Assembly (NCBI RefSeq): GCF_000576635.1
Contig: NZ_AVFL01000004.1
Coordinates: 62,001-126,000, forward strand
DNA length: 64,000 nucleotides
DNA from: Skermanella stibiiresistens SB22
GTDB taxonomy: Bacteria > Pseudomonadota > Alphaproteobacteria > Azospirillales > Azospirillaceae
Direction: 5' to 3'
The translations under genes were made by a program, and so were the position numbers. Below are positions 28,386-39,079 of the stretch, one piece after another (within the stretch, counting starts at the first letter, position 1; each line of letters starts with the position of its first letter). The notes beneath the pieces were generated by a model, which saw only the letters and a program-made list of their open reading frames with translations, had not been told where the DNA came from and ran no database searches.

Positions 28386-30479
28386 TTATCCCTCGATTTT
28401 GGAGAAGTCCGCTATGCGATTCAAGGTCGCGGGAATCTGGCTCAGCAGACGCAGACGGTTTACACGTAGGGGTGGCTGATCCGCGTTGACCGTCACCCTA
28501 TCGAAGAACGCGTCCACCGGCGGGCGGAGTGCGGCCAATGCGCCCATGCATCCCCCGAAATCCTCCGACGCCAGCAGCGGCACCGCCGCCCGTTCCGCGT
28601 CGGCGAGCGCCTGGAACAAGGCCTTCTCCTCCGGCAGTTCGAGCAGACCCGCTTCCGGCGCCTCGCCGTGGGTCCGGCCGTCCTTCTTCTCCTCGATCCG
28701 GACGATGTTGGTGGCGCGGCGATAGGCGGTCAGCAGGTTGGCGCCGTCGTCGGTGCCCAGGAAACCCTGGAGCGCCTGGACGCGCGACAGCAGGCGGACC
28801 AGATCGTCCTCGCCGCCCAGCGCGAACACGGCGTCCACCAGATCGTGGCGCACACCCCGGTCGCGCAGCACGACCTTCAGCCGGTCGGCGAAGAACTCCA
28901 GCAGCTGCGGCCCGGTCTGGGTCGCGGGCACCAGCTTTTCAGCCCTGTACAGCCCATGGGCCAGCTCGAACACCCGGCCCAGCTCCAGCCGCAGCCCGTT
29001 GTCCACGATCAGCCGGATCAGGCCAAGGGCGGCGCGGCGCAACGCGTAGGGGTCCTTGGAGCCGGTCGGCCGCTCGTCGATGGCGAAGAATCCCACCAGC
29101 GTGTCCAGCTTGTCGGCCAAGGCCACCGCGACGCTGACGGGAGCCGTCGGACAGCGGTCGTTGGGGCCGAGCGGCTTGTAATGCTCCGCGATGGCGTCGG
29201 CGACCGGGGCGGGCAGACCCTCGCCCAGCGCGTAGTAGCGGCCCATCACGCCTTGAAGCTCGGGAAACTCGCCGACCATGCCGGAAACGAGATCGGCCTT
29301 GGCGAGGCGGGCGGCGAGGCGCGCCTGATCCGGGTCGGCGCCGGGTACGAAGGCGGCCAGTTCGGCGGCCAAAGTCTCCAGCCGGTTGACCTTTTCCGCC
29401 ACGGTGCCCAATCGGGCGTGGAAGATCACCGACTCGAGGGCCGGCACCCGCTCCTCCAGCTTGACCTTACGGTCTTGCTCCCAGAAGAACTTGGCGTCCG
29501 ACAGCCGGGCGCGCAGCACGCGCTCGTTGCCGGCGATCACGGCGGCGCCGCCGTCCGACGTCGCCATGTTGGCGACCACGACGAAGCGCGGCGCCAGGGC
29601 GCCGGTGGCGTCGGTCGTGGCGAAGTATTTCTGATGGGTCCGCATCGAGGTGGTCAGCACCTCGGGCGGGACGTCCATGAACTGCTGGTCGATGGCGCCG
29701 CTCAGCACGACCGGCCATTCGACCAAGCCCGTGACCTCGTCCAACAGTCCATCGTCCGGCGCCACCACGAGGCCATGGCCTCCGGCGACCTCGGAGGCGT
29801 CGGTCTCGATCTTGGCCCGGCGCTCGTCACGCGACAGCATCACGTGGGCGGCGCGCAGGCCGTCGCGGTACTGGTCGAAGCTGGTGGCCTGGACGATGGC
29901 GTCGGGCGACAGGAAGCGGTGCCCCCTGGTGGTGTCGACGAATGTCAGCACGCCCAAGCCGCCACCCAGATCGAACGAGCCTTCGACCGGCTTGCCGTCG
30001 AACACCGCCAGGATGTGGTGGAGCGGGCGGACCCAGCGGAAGTCGCTGGTCGCCCAGCGCATGCTCTTGGGCCACGGCAGCTCGCGGATCGTCTCGACGA
30101 TGATGCCGGGCAGGACCTCGGCGGTGGCGCGGCCGGGCTTCTCGACCACGGCGAACCAGAACGCGCCCTTGCCGGTGTCGCGCTGCTCGCATTGCTCCAG
30201 GCTAGAGAGGCCGGCGCCGCGCAGGAACCCGGCGACCGCCTGCTCGGGCGAGCCGACGCGCGGACCCTTCCGCTCCTCCCGGACATCGGCGGTGCGTTCG
30301 GCCAAACCGTCGATCACCAGCGCCAGCCGGCGTGGCGTGGAATGCGCCGCGGCGACGCCGGCCTCCAAGCCGGCCGCCGCCAGCTTGGTGGTGACGAGAC
30401 GCTGGAGATCCTCGGCCGCGCGGGCTTGCATGCGGGCCGGAATATCCTCGGAGAACAGTTCGATCAGAAGCTGGGGCAT
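28386..30479 (-). CDS. glyS: glycine--tRNA ligase beta subunit
   Basis: A 697-residue subunit of the tetrameric bacterial GlyRS. It starts [17 protein letters not shown], and has [28 protein letters not shown] near the middle (given as a family segment, residues about 240-267), plus YALRRAA in the C-terminal anticodon-binding part. It recognises tRNA-Gly and supports activation by GlyQ. It begins 16 bases after the glyQ stop, so the two are one operon, as in most proteobacteria. Confidence 0.96.
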   Translation of the reverse strand: MPQLLIELFSEDIPARMQARAAEDLQRLVTTKLAAAGLEAGVAAAHSTPRRLALVIDGLAERTADVREERKGPRVGSPEQAVAGFLRGAGLSSLEQCEQRDTGKGAFWFAVVEKPGRATAEVLPGIIVETIRELPWPKSMRWATSDFRWVRPLHHILAVFDGKPVEGSFDLGGGLGVLTFVDTTRGHRFLSPDAIVQATSFDQYRDGLRAAHVMLSRDERRAKIETDASEVAGGHGLVVAPDDGLLDEVTGLVEWPVVLSGAIDQQFMDVPPEVLTTSMRTHQKYFATTDATGALAPRFVVVANMATSDGGAAVIAGNERVLRARLSDAKFFWEQDRKVKLEERVPALESVIFHARLGTVAEKVNRLETLAAELAAFVPGADPDQARLAARLAKADLVSGMVGEFPELQGVMGRYYALGEGLPAPVADAIAEHYKPLGPNDRCPTAPVSVAVALADKLDTLVGFFAIDERPTGSKDPYALRRAALGLIRLIVDNGLRLELGRVFELAHGLYRAEKLVPATQTGPQLLEFFADRLKVVLRDRGVRHDLVDAVFALGGEDDLVRLLSRVQALQGFLGTDDGANLLTAYRRATNIVRIEEKKDGRTHGEAPEAGLLELPEEKALFQALADAERAAVPLLASEDFGGCMGALAALRPPVDAFFDRVTVNADQPPLRVNRLRLLSQIPATLNRIADFSKIEG

Positions 30480-30495
30480 GGTTTCCGGCGGTCTA

Positions 30496-31419
30496 TCAGG
30501 TGGTCGGGCCGGCGATGGACGGTGCCGACGCGGGCAAGCCCGCCAGCCAAGCCTCGCAGCACCCCTTGGCGAGCGCCCGGACCCGGCCGATATAGGCGGC
30601 CCGCTCGACCACGCTGATCACGCCGCGCGCGTCCAGCAGGTTGAACAGGTGGCTGGCCTTGATGCATTGGTCATAAGCCGGCAACGCCAGCTTGGCGTCC
30701 AGCAGCACCTGGCACTCGGCCTCGGCGTCCTTGAAGTGCTGGAGCAGCCGGTCGGTGTTGGCGTATTCGAAGTTGAAGGTGGAGAACTCGATCTCCGACC
30801 GCTTGAAGACGTCGCCATAGCGGACGCCGGCGCCGTTGAAATCCAGGTCGTAGACGTTCTCGACGCCCTGGACGTACATGGCGAGCCGTTCCAGCCCATA
30901 GGTCAGCTCGACCGCGACGGGATCGCACTCGATGCCGCCGACCTGCTGGAAATAGGTGAACTGGGTAACCTCCATGCCGTCGCACCAGACCTCCCAGCCA
31001 AGGCCCCAGGCGCCCAGCGTCGGGCTCTCCCAGTCGTCCTCGACGAAGCGGATGTCGTGCAGCTTGGGATCGATGCCCAAGGCGTACAGGCTCTTCAGGT
31101 ACAGGTCCTGCGCGTCGGCCGGCGACGGCTTCAGGATCACCTGGAACTGGTAATAGTGCTGCAAGCGGTTGGGGTTTTCGCCGTACCGGCCATCCTTGGG
31201 GCGGCGCGACGGCTGGACATAGGCCGCGCGCCAAGACTGGGGGCCCAGCGCCCGCAGGGTCGTCGCCGGATGAAACGTGCCGGCGCCGACCTCCATGTCA
31301 TAGGGCTGGAGGATGACGCAGCCTTGTTCGGCCCAGAAATTCTGGAGCTTCAGGATCAATGCCTGGAAGCTGAGGCCCTGAACGCTGGAGGGCCGGATCG
31401 CCGCGCTTGCAGGCGCCAT
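30496..31419 (-). CDS. glyQ: glycine--tRNA ligase alpha subunit
   Basis: A 307-residue class II catalytic subunit. Motifs such as [37 protein letters not shown] and [20 protein letters not shown] (the last shown in part) are hallmarks of GlyQ. It activates glycine with ATP in the cytoplasm. It forms an operon with glyS, and a PP0621-type gene lies 96 bases upstream on the same strand. Confidence 0.96.
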   Translation of the reverse strand: MAPASAAIRPSSVQGLSFQALILKLQNFWAEQGCVILQPYDMEVGAGTFHPATTLRALGPQSWRAAYVQPSRRPKDGRYGENPNRLQHYYQFQVILKPSPADAQDLYLKSLYALGIDPKLHDIRFVEDDWESPTLGAWGLGWEVWCDGMEVTQFTYFQQVGGIECDPVAVELTYGLERLAMYVQGVENVYDLDFNGAGVRYGDVFKRSEIEFSTFNFEYANTDRLLQHFKDAEAECQVLLDAKLALPAYDQCIKASHLFNLLDARGVISVVERAAYIGRVRALAKGCCEAWLAGLPASAPSIAGPTT

Positions 31420-31515
31420 GTTCGCTCACACTTTATCGTTTTGTTGCGGTGCGCGGACGATACGCGGGCGGTCTGGCGGAATCAAGTGCGGGAGGTTGGC
31501 GGGCGCTTATCCGGC

Positions 31516-31758
31516 TCACCGGTACGGGCAGTCTGGCCGGCCGCAGGCACTGGCTTTCGTGGCGGAGACGTAGACCGCGCAGGCGGCGCAGCGGATCATC
31601 TCCTCCGCGTTGTGGGGGCGGGGGCGCGGCAGGCCCGCTTCGCGGCGGGCGGCCATTTCCCGCTTCGCCGCCGCGATGGCGTTGGCGCGGGTCACGAACT
31701 TGAACCCGAACCACACGATGACGATCAGCAGGACGAGGGTGAGGAACTTCGTGAACAT
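31516..31758 (-). CDS. PP0621-type small membrane protein with zinc-ribbon-like cysteines
   Basis: An 80-residue protein. Residues 4-22 form one hydrophobic membrane segment (FLTLVLLIVIVWFGF). The C-terminus has four cysteines in CAAC and CGRPDC, a likely small metal-binding knuckle facing the cytoplasm. This layout matches the PP0621 family, of unknown function. It lies upstream of glyQ and may share its transcript. Confidence 0.75.
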   Translation of the reverse strand: MFTKFLTLVLLIVIVWFGFKFVTRANAIAAAKREMAARREAGLPRPRPHNAEEMIRCAACAVYVSATKASACGRPDCPYR

Positions 31759-31838
31759 GCGCCTTCATTACGGCGCGGTGACCGGGCGGGTCAAGGACCG
31801 CCCCATGACGAGGGACGGCTTACGATCGATTGGTGCTG

Positions 31839-31866
31839 CCCGCCCCGGCGTTTCGGCCGGGGCGGG
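31839..31866. terminator. hairpin at the 3' end of the chemoreceptor gene
   Basis: An 11-bp perfect stem (31839-31849 with 31856-31866) and a 6-base loop lie seven bases beyond the stop of the minus-strand chemoreceptor gene. No T-run follows in the minus direction, so termination by this hairpin is plausible but unproven. Confidence 0.5.
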
Positions 31867-31873
31867 TTGGTCG

Positions 31874-33892
31874 TCAGGCGGCGCGGATGCCGGCCAGGAA
31901 CCGCTCGACCTCGGCGCGGAGCATTTCGGCTTGCTGCGACAACTCGCCCGCCGCACCCAGCACCTGGGTGGCCGCCGAGCCGGTCTGGGCCGACGCCTCC
32001 ATCACTTGGCCGACGTTGAGGGAGACCTCCTGGGTGCCGGCGGCGGCTTGGGCGACGTTGCGGGAGATCTCGGCCGTGGCGGCGTTCTGCTCCTCCACCG
32101 CGGCGGCGATCGTCGTGGTGATCTCGTTCATCTGCCGGATGGTGCCGCCGATGCCCTGGATCGCGGTGACGGCGCCGTTGGTCTCGGCCTGGATCGCGGC
32201 GATCTGGGCGGTGATGTCCTGCGTCGCCTTGGCGGTCTGGTTGGCGAGGTTCTTGACCTCGCTCGCCACCACCGCGAAGCCCTTGCCATGCTCGCCGGCG
32301 CGTGCCGCCTCGATCGTGGCGTTGAGCGCCAGCAGGTTGGTCTGGCCGGCGATGGTCGAGATCAGTTCGACCACGTCGTTGATCTTCTGCGCCGCTTCGG
32401 CCAAACCCCGCACCGTGCCGTCGGTCCGCTCGGCCTGGGTGACCGCGTCGTTGGCGATGCCGGTGGAGCGGGTGACCTGACGCGAGATCTCCATCAGGGA
32501 TCCGGTCATCTCCTCCGCCGCCGAGGCGACGGTCTGGACATTGGCGGAGGTCTGTTCGGCGGCGCCGGCCGACGCCGTCGCCTGCCGGCTGGTTTCCTCG
32601 GCGGTCGCCGCCATGCTCTGGGCGGTGCTGTCCAGTTCGGTCGCGGCGGACGAGACGGTGCGCAGGATGGACGCCATCTGGCCGTCGAAATCGCCGATCA
32701 GCCGCTCGACGGCCCTGGTCCGCTTCTCCTTCGCCTCGGCTTCGGCCGCCTGCACGCCTTCCAGCCTGATCCGCTCGATGGCGTTTTCCTTGAAGACCTG
32801 GACGGCGGCCGCCATGGCGCCGATCTCGTCACCCCGGCCGCGGGCGGGGATCTCCACCTGGGTATCGCCCTGGGCCAAGGTCTGCATCGCCTTGGTCATG
32901 GCTTGGACGGCACCGGCGATTGTCCGCGTCAGGCCGACGGCACAGAGCGCTCCGATCAGCAGGGCCACTGCCAGACCAATCCAGGCGAACAAGCGGGCGC
33001 TGCCAAAGTCGTCCGCCACCAACTGCCGGAGCTTGGACTGATCGGCCTGCTGCGATTTCATCACATCGGCTATCTGCCCCACCAACACGCTCCGGACCCG
33101 GACGGCCTCCGAGGCCGTCTCGGTCCGCCGCGCGGTGGCATCCGTGAACTTGGCGGCCAAACCGCGATACTTGGAGACTTCCGCGGTGAGCGACGTCAAA
33201 CGCTGGCCAAGCGCGGCGTCTTGGGCATAGGTCATCGCGTCCTTCAACAATGCTCCGGTTTTCGTCAGCTCATCTTCGATCCGCTTCTTGTTATCCGGGC
33301 TGTTTGTTTGAAGAAATTGATAAACATTCAAACGAGCGAGCAGGAAAGATTCGACGATATTGCCGATGTCGCTGGACAGCTCCATTTTGCCATCCTTGGC
33401 GGCAAGCTCGCTCATCGCGGAAAGCTCTCTTCGGGCGCTGGCGCCCAGGGGGGCCATTTCCTCGTTGAGGATGCTCGTCTGCGTGTCGACCAGACCAATG
33501 GTCTTGACAAGCAGGCTCTCATAGTTTTGCCAAGTGGCGTCCATTTCCGCCAGGATACGCACCCGTTCCGGGTTCCTCACCCTATCCCGGGCACCCTTCA
33601 AGGCTTCCTGGAATGCCTGGACGCCCGTATTGAATTTCTCCTTGTTTTGCGGAGTTGGCGATAGCTGGTAATCGCGTGCGCCGACGGCGACGGTCAGCAA
33701 TGCGCTCTCCACGTCGGCGACGAGCAGGCTGTTCGTCGCGATCAGGGAGAAGTCGCCGAAATTCGCCTCGGAATCGCTCATGGAGCGCTGGTCGTTCACG
33801 ACGAGGATCAAGGAAATCAAAAGCATGACGATGAAACCTAGACCAAGTTTCACGCCGAGCTTCGCGTTTTGAAAACTTCTCAGTGGACTCAT
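31874..33892 (-). CDS. methyl-accepting chemotaxis protein
   Basis: A 672-residue chemoreceptor. TM1 is residues about 14-33. A helical periplasmic four-helix-bundle-like sensor follows (about 34-295). TM2 is about 295-318 and HAMP about 319-372. The cytoplasmic MA signalling domain fills the rest, with the hairpin tip [23 protein letters not shown] and [13 protein letters not shown]. It relays ligand binding to CheA/CheW; the ligand is unknown. ATG 33892 follows AGGA. The C-terminus lacks a CheR-tethering pentapeptide. It stands alone, downstream of the palindrome-rich stretch. Confidence 0.93.
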   Translation of the reverse strand: MSPLRSFQNAKLGVKLGLGFIVMLLISLILVVNDQRSMSDSEANFGDFSLIATNSLLVADVESALLTVAVGARDYQLSPTPQNKEKFNTGVQAFQEALKGARDRVRNPERVRILAEMDATWQNYESLLVKTIGLVDTQTSILNEEMAPLGASARRELSAMSELAAKDGKMELSSDIGNIVESFLLARLNVYQFLQTNSPDNKKRIEDELTKTGALLKDAMTYAQDAALGQRLTSLTAEVSKYRGLAAKFTDATARRTETASEAVRVRSVLVGQIADVMKSQQADQSKLRQLVADDFGSARLFAWIGLAVALLIGALCAVGLTRTIAGAVQAMTKAMQTLAQGDTQVEIPARGRGDEIGAMAAAVQVFKENAIERIRLEGVQAAEAEAKEKRTRAVERLIGDFDGQMASILRTVSSAATELDSTAQSMAATAEETSRQATASAGAAEQTSANVQTVASAAEEMTGSLMEISRQVTRSTGIANDAVTQAERTDGTVRGLAEAAQKINDVVELISTIAGQTNLLALNATIEAARAGEHGKGFAVVASEVKNLANQTAKATQDITAQIAAIQAETNGAVTAIQGIGGTIRQMNEITTTIAAAVEEQNAATAEISRNVAQAAAGTQEVSLNVGQVMEASAQTGSAATQVLGAAGELSQQAEMLRAEVERFLAGIRAA

Positions 33893-34171
33893 GATGCTGG
33901 AGTTCCTTGTCTTCGCTTTTGCGGCCGCCTCACGCAAAGCCGAACAACCGGGCAGCGTGCCGCTGCCCAGCTGGTGTTCGGCTTCCAATGGGCTAACAAG
34001 GATGCACAAAGCGCGCCACGGATGAGTTAATCCATATCGCATATATCTTGAATATTTTTATGGACTCACGGAGCGAAAAGCTTCGTTGATCTGGTCCAAG
34101 ACTGCCAGAATGTCTTATGTCTTTAGTTTATTGCGAGGCGTTTCAGTTCAATTCGATTTCGCATTTTGCCA

Positions 34172-34209
34172 AACCCTTCGCAAATCGCTTTCTCGATTTG
34201 CGAAGGGTT
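34172..34209. repeat. 16-bp perfect inverted repeat
   Basis: Arms 34172-34187 and 34194-34209 pair perfectly over 16 bp, with a 6-base loop. The stem is not GC-saturated and no T-run follows. It could be an intrinsic RNA hairpin or part of a dispersed palindromic element together with the repeat at 34320. Confidence 0.85.
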
Positions 34210-34319
34210 GTGCTTGAGAGTCAGCCGAAGGCGAAAGGAGCGTGAAGGGAGCGAGATCCCACACAGGTTCCATTCTCGCTTTGGCGAAACTGACTGGCGA
34301 AATACTAGCATGGCCGTAG

Positions 34320-34401
34320 CCGTGGGTCGGGTAGAGCGCAGCGGCACCCGACAAGCAGGCGAGTTGGTGTCGGGTGCCGCTGCGCTCTACCCGACCTACG
34401 G
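34320..34401. repeat. 34-bp near-perfect inverted repeat, REP-like
   Basis: Arms 34320-34353 and 34368-34401 match over 34 bp with a single mismatch, around a 14-base loop. The arm core GGGTAGAGCGCAGCGGCACC resembles a widely dispersed intergenic palindrome of proteobacteria (REP/BIME-like); that resemblance is from memory. No transposase is nearby. Confidence 0.85.
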
Positions 34402-34476
34402 TTGAGTGACTGGCTAATTAGTCTCATTCCCGGAGGATCGGCGCCCCGCGTCGGTGGCAACTTTGGCGATACTGGA

Positions 34477-35509
<1,033 letters not shown>

Positions 35510-35513
<4 letters not shown>

Positions 35514-36745
35514 GTCTGTTCCCTCCTGGGGTCGGCCCTGGGATCGGCCATGGAGTCGGGGCGGCTTGGCGCCGCTTTCGCCGCGAACCGGTCGATGCCG
35601 AACGGGCGGATGACATCGGCGATCCGCCCGGTCAGGATGAGGTCCGAGACCGCGTTGGCGGTGATGGGTGTCAGCAGGATGCCGTTGCGGTGGTGGCCGG
35701 TCGCCAGCACCAGCCCGTCCAGGGCCGACGGCCCGAGGATCGGTGCGTCATCGCGCGATCCGGGGCGGAACCCCACCCAAAGTTCGTCGATCGGCAGTTC
35801 CTCGATGCCGGGCAACGCCCGCCAAGCCCCTTCGATCAGCGACATGACGCCGCCAGCCGTCAAGGTGGTGTCGAAGCCGCGCTCCTCGACCGTGGCCCCT
35901 ATCACCAGACGGCCGTCCAGGCGGGGCACCAGATAGACGCCAGGGGTCCAGACGACATGGCGGAGTAACGGTTCGTGGGGGTCCATCCGCAGGGCCGCCA
36001 TCTGGCCCTTGACCGGACGGACTGGTGGACGGGCTCCGTCGGGCAGGCCGGGGATGGCTCGCGACCACGCTCCCGCCGCCAGCACCGTGACATCGGCGCG
36101 ATGCGGCTCGCCGCCTTCGGGCAAGACACCGGTGGCCCGTCCACCCTCGGTCAGGATTTCGGCGATGGGAGTGTTCTCGTGGAGAATGCCGCCGGCGCGC
36201 CCGAAAGCCGCCTTCAGCGCCGCCGCGACCTTGCGATTGTCGACCTGATGGTCGCCGGGGCTGTGGATGGCGGCGACGGTGCCGGTGTGGAGATAGGGCT
36301 CCCGCCGCTTGACCTCCGCCCCGCTCAACCACGCGTGATCCAGGCCAAGGCTCTTCTGGAGGTCGAAGTTGAAGCGCAGCCGCGCCACGTCGTCGGCGTT
36401 GAGCGCCACCACGAGAGTGCCTTCGGTTCGCAGCTCGACGTCGATGCCGGAAGCGGCCCGCAGCTCCGCCGCGAATCCGGGCCATAGCTCCTGGCTATGG
36501 CGGTTGAGCGGAAGCTGCCCCTCCTCGCCGGGCTCCACCTCCACCCCGGCGGCTAGCATGCCGGCGGCGGCGTGGCTGGCCCCGGTGCCGGCCTCACCCT
36601 TGTCGAAGACATCGACGCGGCAACCGGCGGCGGCGAGCCGCCAGCCGATGCCAAGCCCGATCACCCCGGCGCCGACGATGGCGACCGACGGTTTGACGGC
36701 GTTGGCGTTATCGGAGGATTCGAAATAGGATATCGTCGTCGTCAC
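35510..36745 (-). CDS. thiO: glycine oxidase ThiO
   Basis: A 411-residue FAD-dependent amine oxidase (DAO fold). The dinucleotide-binding GAGVIG is at residues 25-30; GTGASHAAAGMLAAGVE, GQMAALR, and C-terminal GHHRNGILLTPITA are typical. It oxidises glycine to dehydroglycine for ThiG. The start is a GTG at 36745 whose GGGAG ribosome-binding site lies inside the 3' end of the TPP riboswitch, so TPP should block translation. The first ~18 residues are variable. Confidence 0.93.
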
Positions 36746-36750
36746 GAGGC

Positions 36751-36828
36751 TCCCTTCGTCGGCATGACCCGAACAGGTTCGATGGGTATGATCTCAGCCG
36801 GTCCATCGAGGGACCGGCACCCCAGCCA
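36751..36828 (-). promoter_or_regulatory. TPP (THI-box) riboswitch
   Basis: On the minus strand the order is GGGGTGCCGG, a variable hairpin, GGCTGAGA (36792-36799), ACCC, GAACCTG and finally CGAAGGGA. These are the conserved core elements of the TPP riboswitch. The last element (AGGGA, 36751-36755) overlaps the thiO ribosome-binding site, implying translational control of thiO, thiS and thiG by thiamine pyrophosphate. Confidence 0.95.
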
Positions 36829-36891
36829 TTCAAATTCAAGAACGCGCCATATGTTAGGGCGGGGTGCCCCGATGCGCAACCCCTGGACGGA

Positions 36892-37770
36892 TCAGAGGCC
36901 GAAGCGCGACCAGATCGCCCGTTCCTCGATCGCGTTTATCATGGCACCCGCGAAGTCGTCGGCCAGATTGGTCGGAAGCATCGCCGGCACCATCGAAGAA
37001 AAGGCGCCACCCTCCGTCTTGATCCGGCCGCGCCACCAGCGCCGGTCGGCGTGGACCAGTCTCAGATCGACCTTCTCGCCGAAGCGGCCGCGCATCACCG
37101 ACCGCAAGTCGCCCAAGCCGTCTATCAAACCCAGGTCGAGCGCCTTGGCGCCGGTCCAGAACTCTCCCGTGAACAGGTCCTCGTCGCCACCCTTCAAGCG
37201 GTCGCCGCGCCGGCTCCGGACCATGGTCTTGAAGGCGTCGTGGATCTCGGTCTGGATCGCCTTCAACCGGACGACGTCCTCGTCCCGCTCGGGCTTGAAC
37301 GGATCCAGCATCGCCTTGTTGGTGCCGGAGGTATGGACGCGGCGCTCGATTCCGTGGCGGGCGATCAGGTCCTGGAAGCCAAACCCGGCCGACACGACGC
37401 CGATCGAGCCGATGATCGAACTGGGGTCCGCGTAGATCTCGTCCGCCGCGCAGGCCAGCCAGTAGCCTCCGGATGCCGCGACATCCTCGGCGAAGGCGAA
37501 GACCGGCACCTTCTTCTCGTCCGCCAGCTGCCGGATGCGCCCGGCGACCAGCGCCGACTGCACCGGCGACCCGCCGGGCGAGTTGATCTGGAGCGCCACG
37601 GCCTGCTGGCCCGGAACGGCGAAGGCCTTCTGGATCGCGGGAGCCAGGGCCGACAGGGTGATGCCTTGCCGCAGGGCTCCCCCGGCGCCGATGACGCCGG
37701 AGAGCCGCAGGACGGAGACGATGGGGGCGGGTTTGCGACCGAGGGCGGTCATGAGGCGGCGGATCAGCAT
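36892..37770 (-). CDS. S49 signal peptide peptidase / SohB-like protease
   Basis: A 292-residue ClpP-fold serine protease of family S49. Ser100 (DVAASGGYWLACAADEIYA, shown in part) is the nucleophile and Lys152 (SGTNKAMLDPF) the general base, as in SppA; NSPGGSP near residue 63 forms part of the active site. These enzymes degrade signal peptides or membrane-protein segments. No strong membrane anchor is visible at the N-terminus, so its location is uncertain. ATG 37770 chosen; upstream frames only read the 18-bp tandem repeat. Confidence 0.88.
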   Translation of the reverse strand: MLIRRLMTALGRKPAPIVSVLRLSGVIGAGGALRQGITLSALAPAIQKAFAVPGQQAVALQINSPGGSPVQSALVAGRIRQLADEKKVPVFAFAEDVAASGGYWLACAADEIYADPSSIIGSIGVVSAGFGFQDLIARHGIERRVHTSGTNKAMLDPFKPERDEDVVRLKAIQTEIHDAFKTMVRSRRGDRLKGGDEDLFTGEFWTGAKALDLGLIDGLGDLRSVMRGRFGEKVDLRLVHADRRWWRGRIKTEGGAFSSMVPAMLPTNLADDFAGAMINAIEERAIWSRFGL

Positions 37771-37800
37771 GGATCCCAAGATGGTGTCGGGCCCCTCGCT

Positions 37801-37836
37801 TTTCAAAGATATCCCGTGTTTCAAAGATATCCCATG
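37801..37836. repeat. 18-bp tandem direct repeat
   Basis: Two adjacent 18-bp copies (37801-37818 and 37819-37836) differ at one base. They lie in the short gap between the S49 protease start and the methyltransferase stop, close to the protease's 5' region, and each contains GATATC. Confidence 0.85.
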
Positions 37837-37838
37837 TA

Positions 37839-38585
37839 TCAGGGAGCCAGGGCCGCGCCGTCGCGCAGGATGGCTTCCGCGGTGGATGTGAAGCGGCCGT
37901 CCGCCTGGTGCAGGACCAGGCCCGGCGACAGCACCGCCGGGCCGCGCGCCCCTTTCCGGGCGGTGACGACGACGCGCTTGGCCGGCTGGCCGGCCCGGGG
38001 CCACAGCGGGATCAGCGTGATCGCGCCGAACCGTCCGTGGAGCAGCGCCATCAACTCGTCCAGCCGGTCGGCGCGGTGGATGATCGTCAGGGTGCCTCGC
38101 GGCTTGACCCGGCGGGCGCAAAAGTCCACCCAGGCGGACAGGTCGGCGGCACCCTCGCCATGGGCCATCGCCCGGCTGGCGCCGGGTGCCGGGGTGTGGG
38201 TGCCGGCCTTCTGGAACGGGGGGTTGGTCATGACGCGGTCGAAGGCGGTGCCAGCCAGTTCCGGGGGTGGCGACAAAAGGTCACCGGTCATGATGCGGAC
38301 ACGGTCCTCGAACCGATTGCCGCGGATGTTCCGGTCGCCCAGCGCAGCGAGGTCTGGCTGAAGCTCCAGCCCGGTCACGTCGGCGCCTGGCACGCGGAAG
38401 GCGAGACACAAGGTCGCGGCCCCGACCCCGGCGCCGACATCGAGCACCCGCTCCCCCGCCATGGCGGGCGTGGCGGCCGCCAGCAGCACGGGGTCGATCG
38501 CGGCCCGGTATCCGTCACGCGGCTGAAGCAGGCTGATCCCGCCGCCTAGCAGCCGGTCGGCGGTGCATTCCACGCCTTGGTCCAC
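37839..38585 (-). CDS. tRNA1(Val) N6-adenine methyltransferase-like (TrmN6) protein
   Basis: A 248-residue class I methyltransferase. The SAM-binding VLDVGAGVG is at about residues 47-55; NPPF (121-124) is the N6-adenine/glutamine methylation motif. DGYRAAIDPVLLAA is typical of the TrmN6/YfiC group, which modifies A37 of tRNA-Val. The start is a GTG (38585) with a weak ribosome-binding site. The DUF2007 gene ends 16 bases upstream, so they may be co-transcribed. The exact target is inferred from family. Confidence 0.82.
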   Translation of the reverse strand: MDQGVECTADRLLGGGISLLQPRDGYRAAIDPVLLAAATPAMAGERVLDVGAGVGAATLCLAFRVPGADVTGLELQPDLAALGDRNIRGNRFEDRVRIMTGDLLSPPPELAGTAFDRVMTNPPFQKAGTHTPAPGASRAMAHGEGAADLSAWVDFCARRVKPRGTLTIIHRADRLDELMALLHGRFGAITLIPLWPRAGQPAKRVVVTARKGARGPAVLSPGLVLHQADGRFTSTAEAILRDGAALAP

Positions 38586-38601
38586 GGTCCGCGCGGGCTC
38601 G

Positions 38602-38817
38602 TCAGTCGGCGGGGAGATGTCCGGCCTCCACCAGGATCTGGCGCGCCTCGGCGAAATCCTCCTCCACCACCATCAGGCGGCGCGGAATGGCGCCGATGCT
38701 GCCTTCCAGGATGCTGGTGTAGGTGTCGAGCACGATCGTGTCGATGCCGGCGTCGGCCAGCAGCGATGTCAGCCACGACAGCAGGACGGGGTCCACCGTC
38801 CGCAGCAGCTCCCTCAT
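38602..38817 (-). CDS. DUF2007-type small protein
   Basis: A 71-residue alpha/beta protein with the DUF2007 pattern (LLSWLTSLLADAGI, then RRLMVVEEDFAEARQIL). AGGAAGGA upstream fixes ATG 38817. Members are suggested to be small ligand-binding or signalling proteins; no role is proven. It is followed 16 bases later by the TrmN6-like gene. Confidence 0.85.
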   Translation of the reverse strand: MRELLRTVDPVLLSWLTSLLADAGIDTIVLDTYTSILEGSIGAIPRRLMVVEEDFAEARQILVEAGHLPAD

Positions 38818-39079
38818 CGTCGTTCCTTCCTGGCCATTCCCTGGACCACCCCCTCCCAATGATCCGCCGATGGGTCCGGAGGACGTGCGTGGCTTGCGAA
38901 TAACATGATGGCGTCCGATGTGGAACGTGTCACGGAGGGTCATGACCACCCCGTCATAGGGTTTCCAGGGCGCGTCCGTGGGGTGGGCATGGCCTCCTGA
39001 TCCGATCCGACCGCGACACCGGGCTTGACCAATGAAGTCCTGCCCTTATGCTCGCTAGCGATTCGTGCCCTGCCACGCC

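Larger units (their letters stand above)
33893..34476. other. gene-free stretch with two large palindromes
   Basis: Between the divergent chemoreceptor start (33892) and the thiG stop (34477, same strand) I find no supportable gene. The first ~230 bases, AT-richer, would hold the chemoreceptor promoter; two palindromes follow at 34172 and 34320 (listed separately). Short open frames here merely read through the palindromes. Confidence 0.6.

Noticed and set aside
34148-34405. Short open frames across the palindromes
   Set aside because: They only read through the inverted repeats, lack ribosome-binding sites and have palindrome-driven composition.
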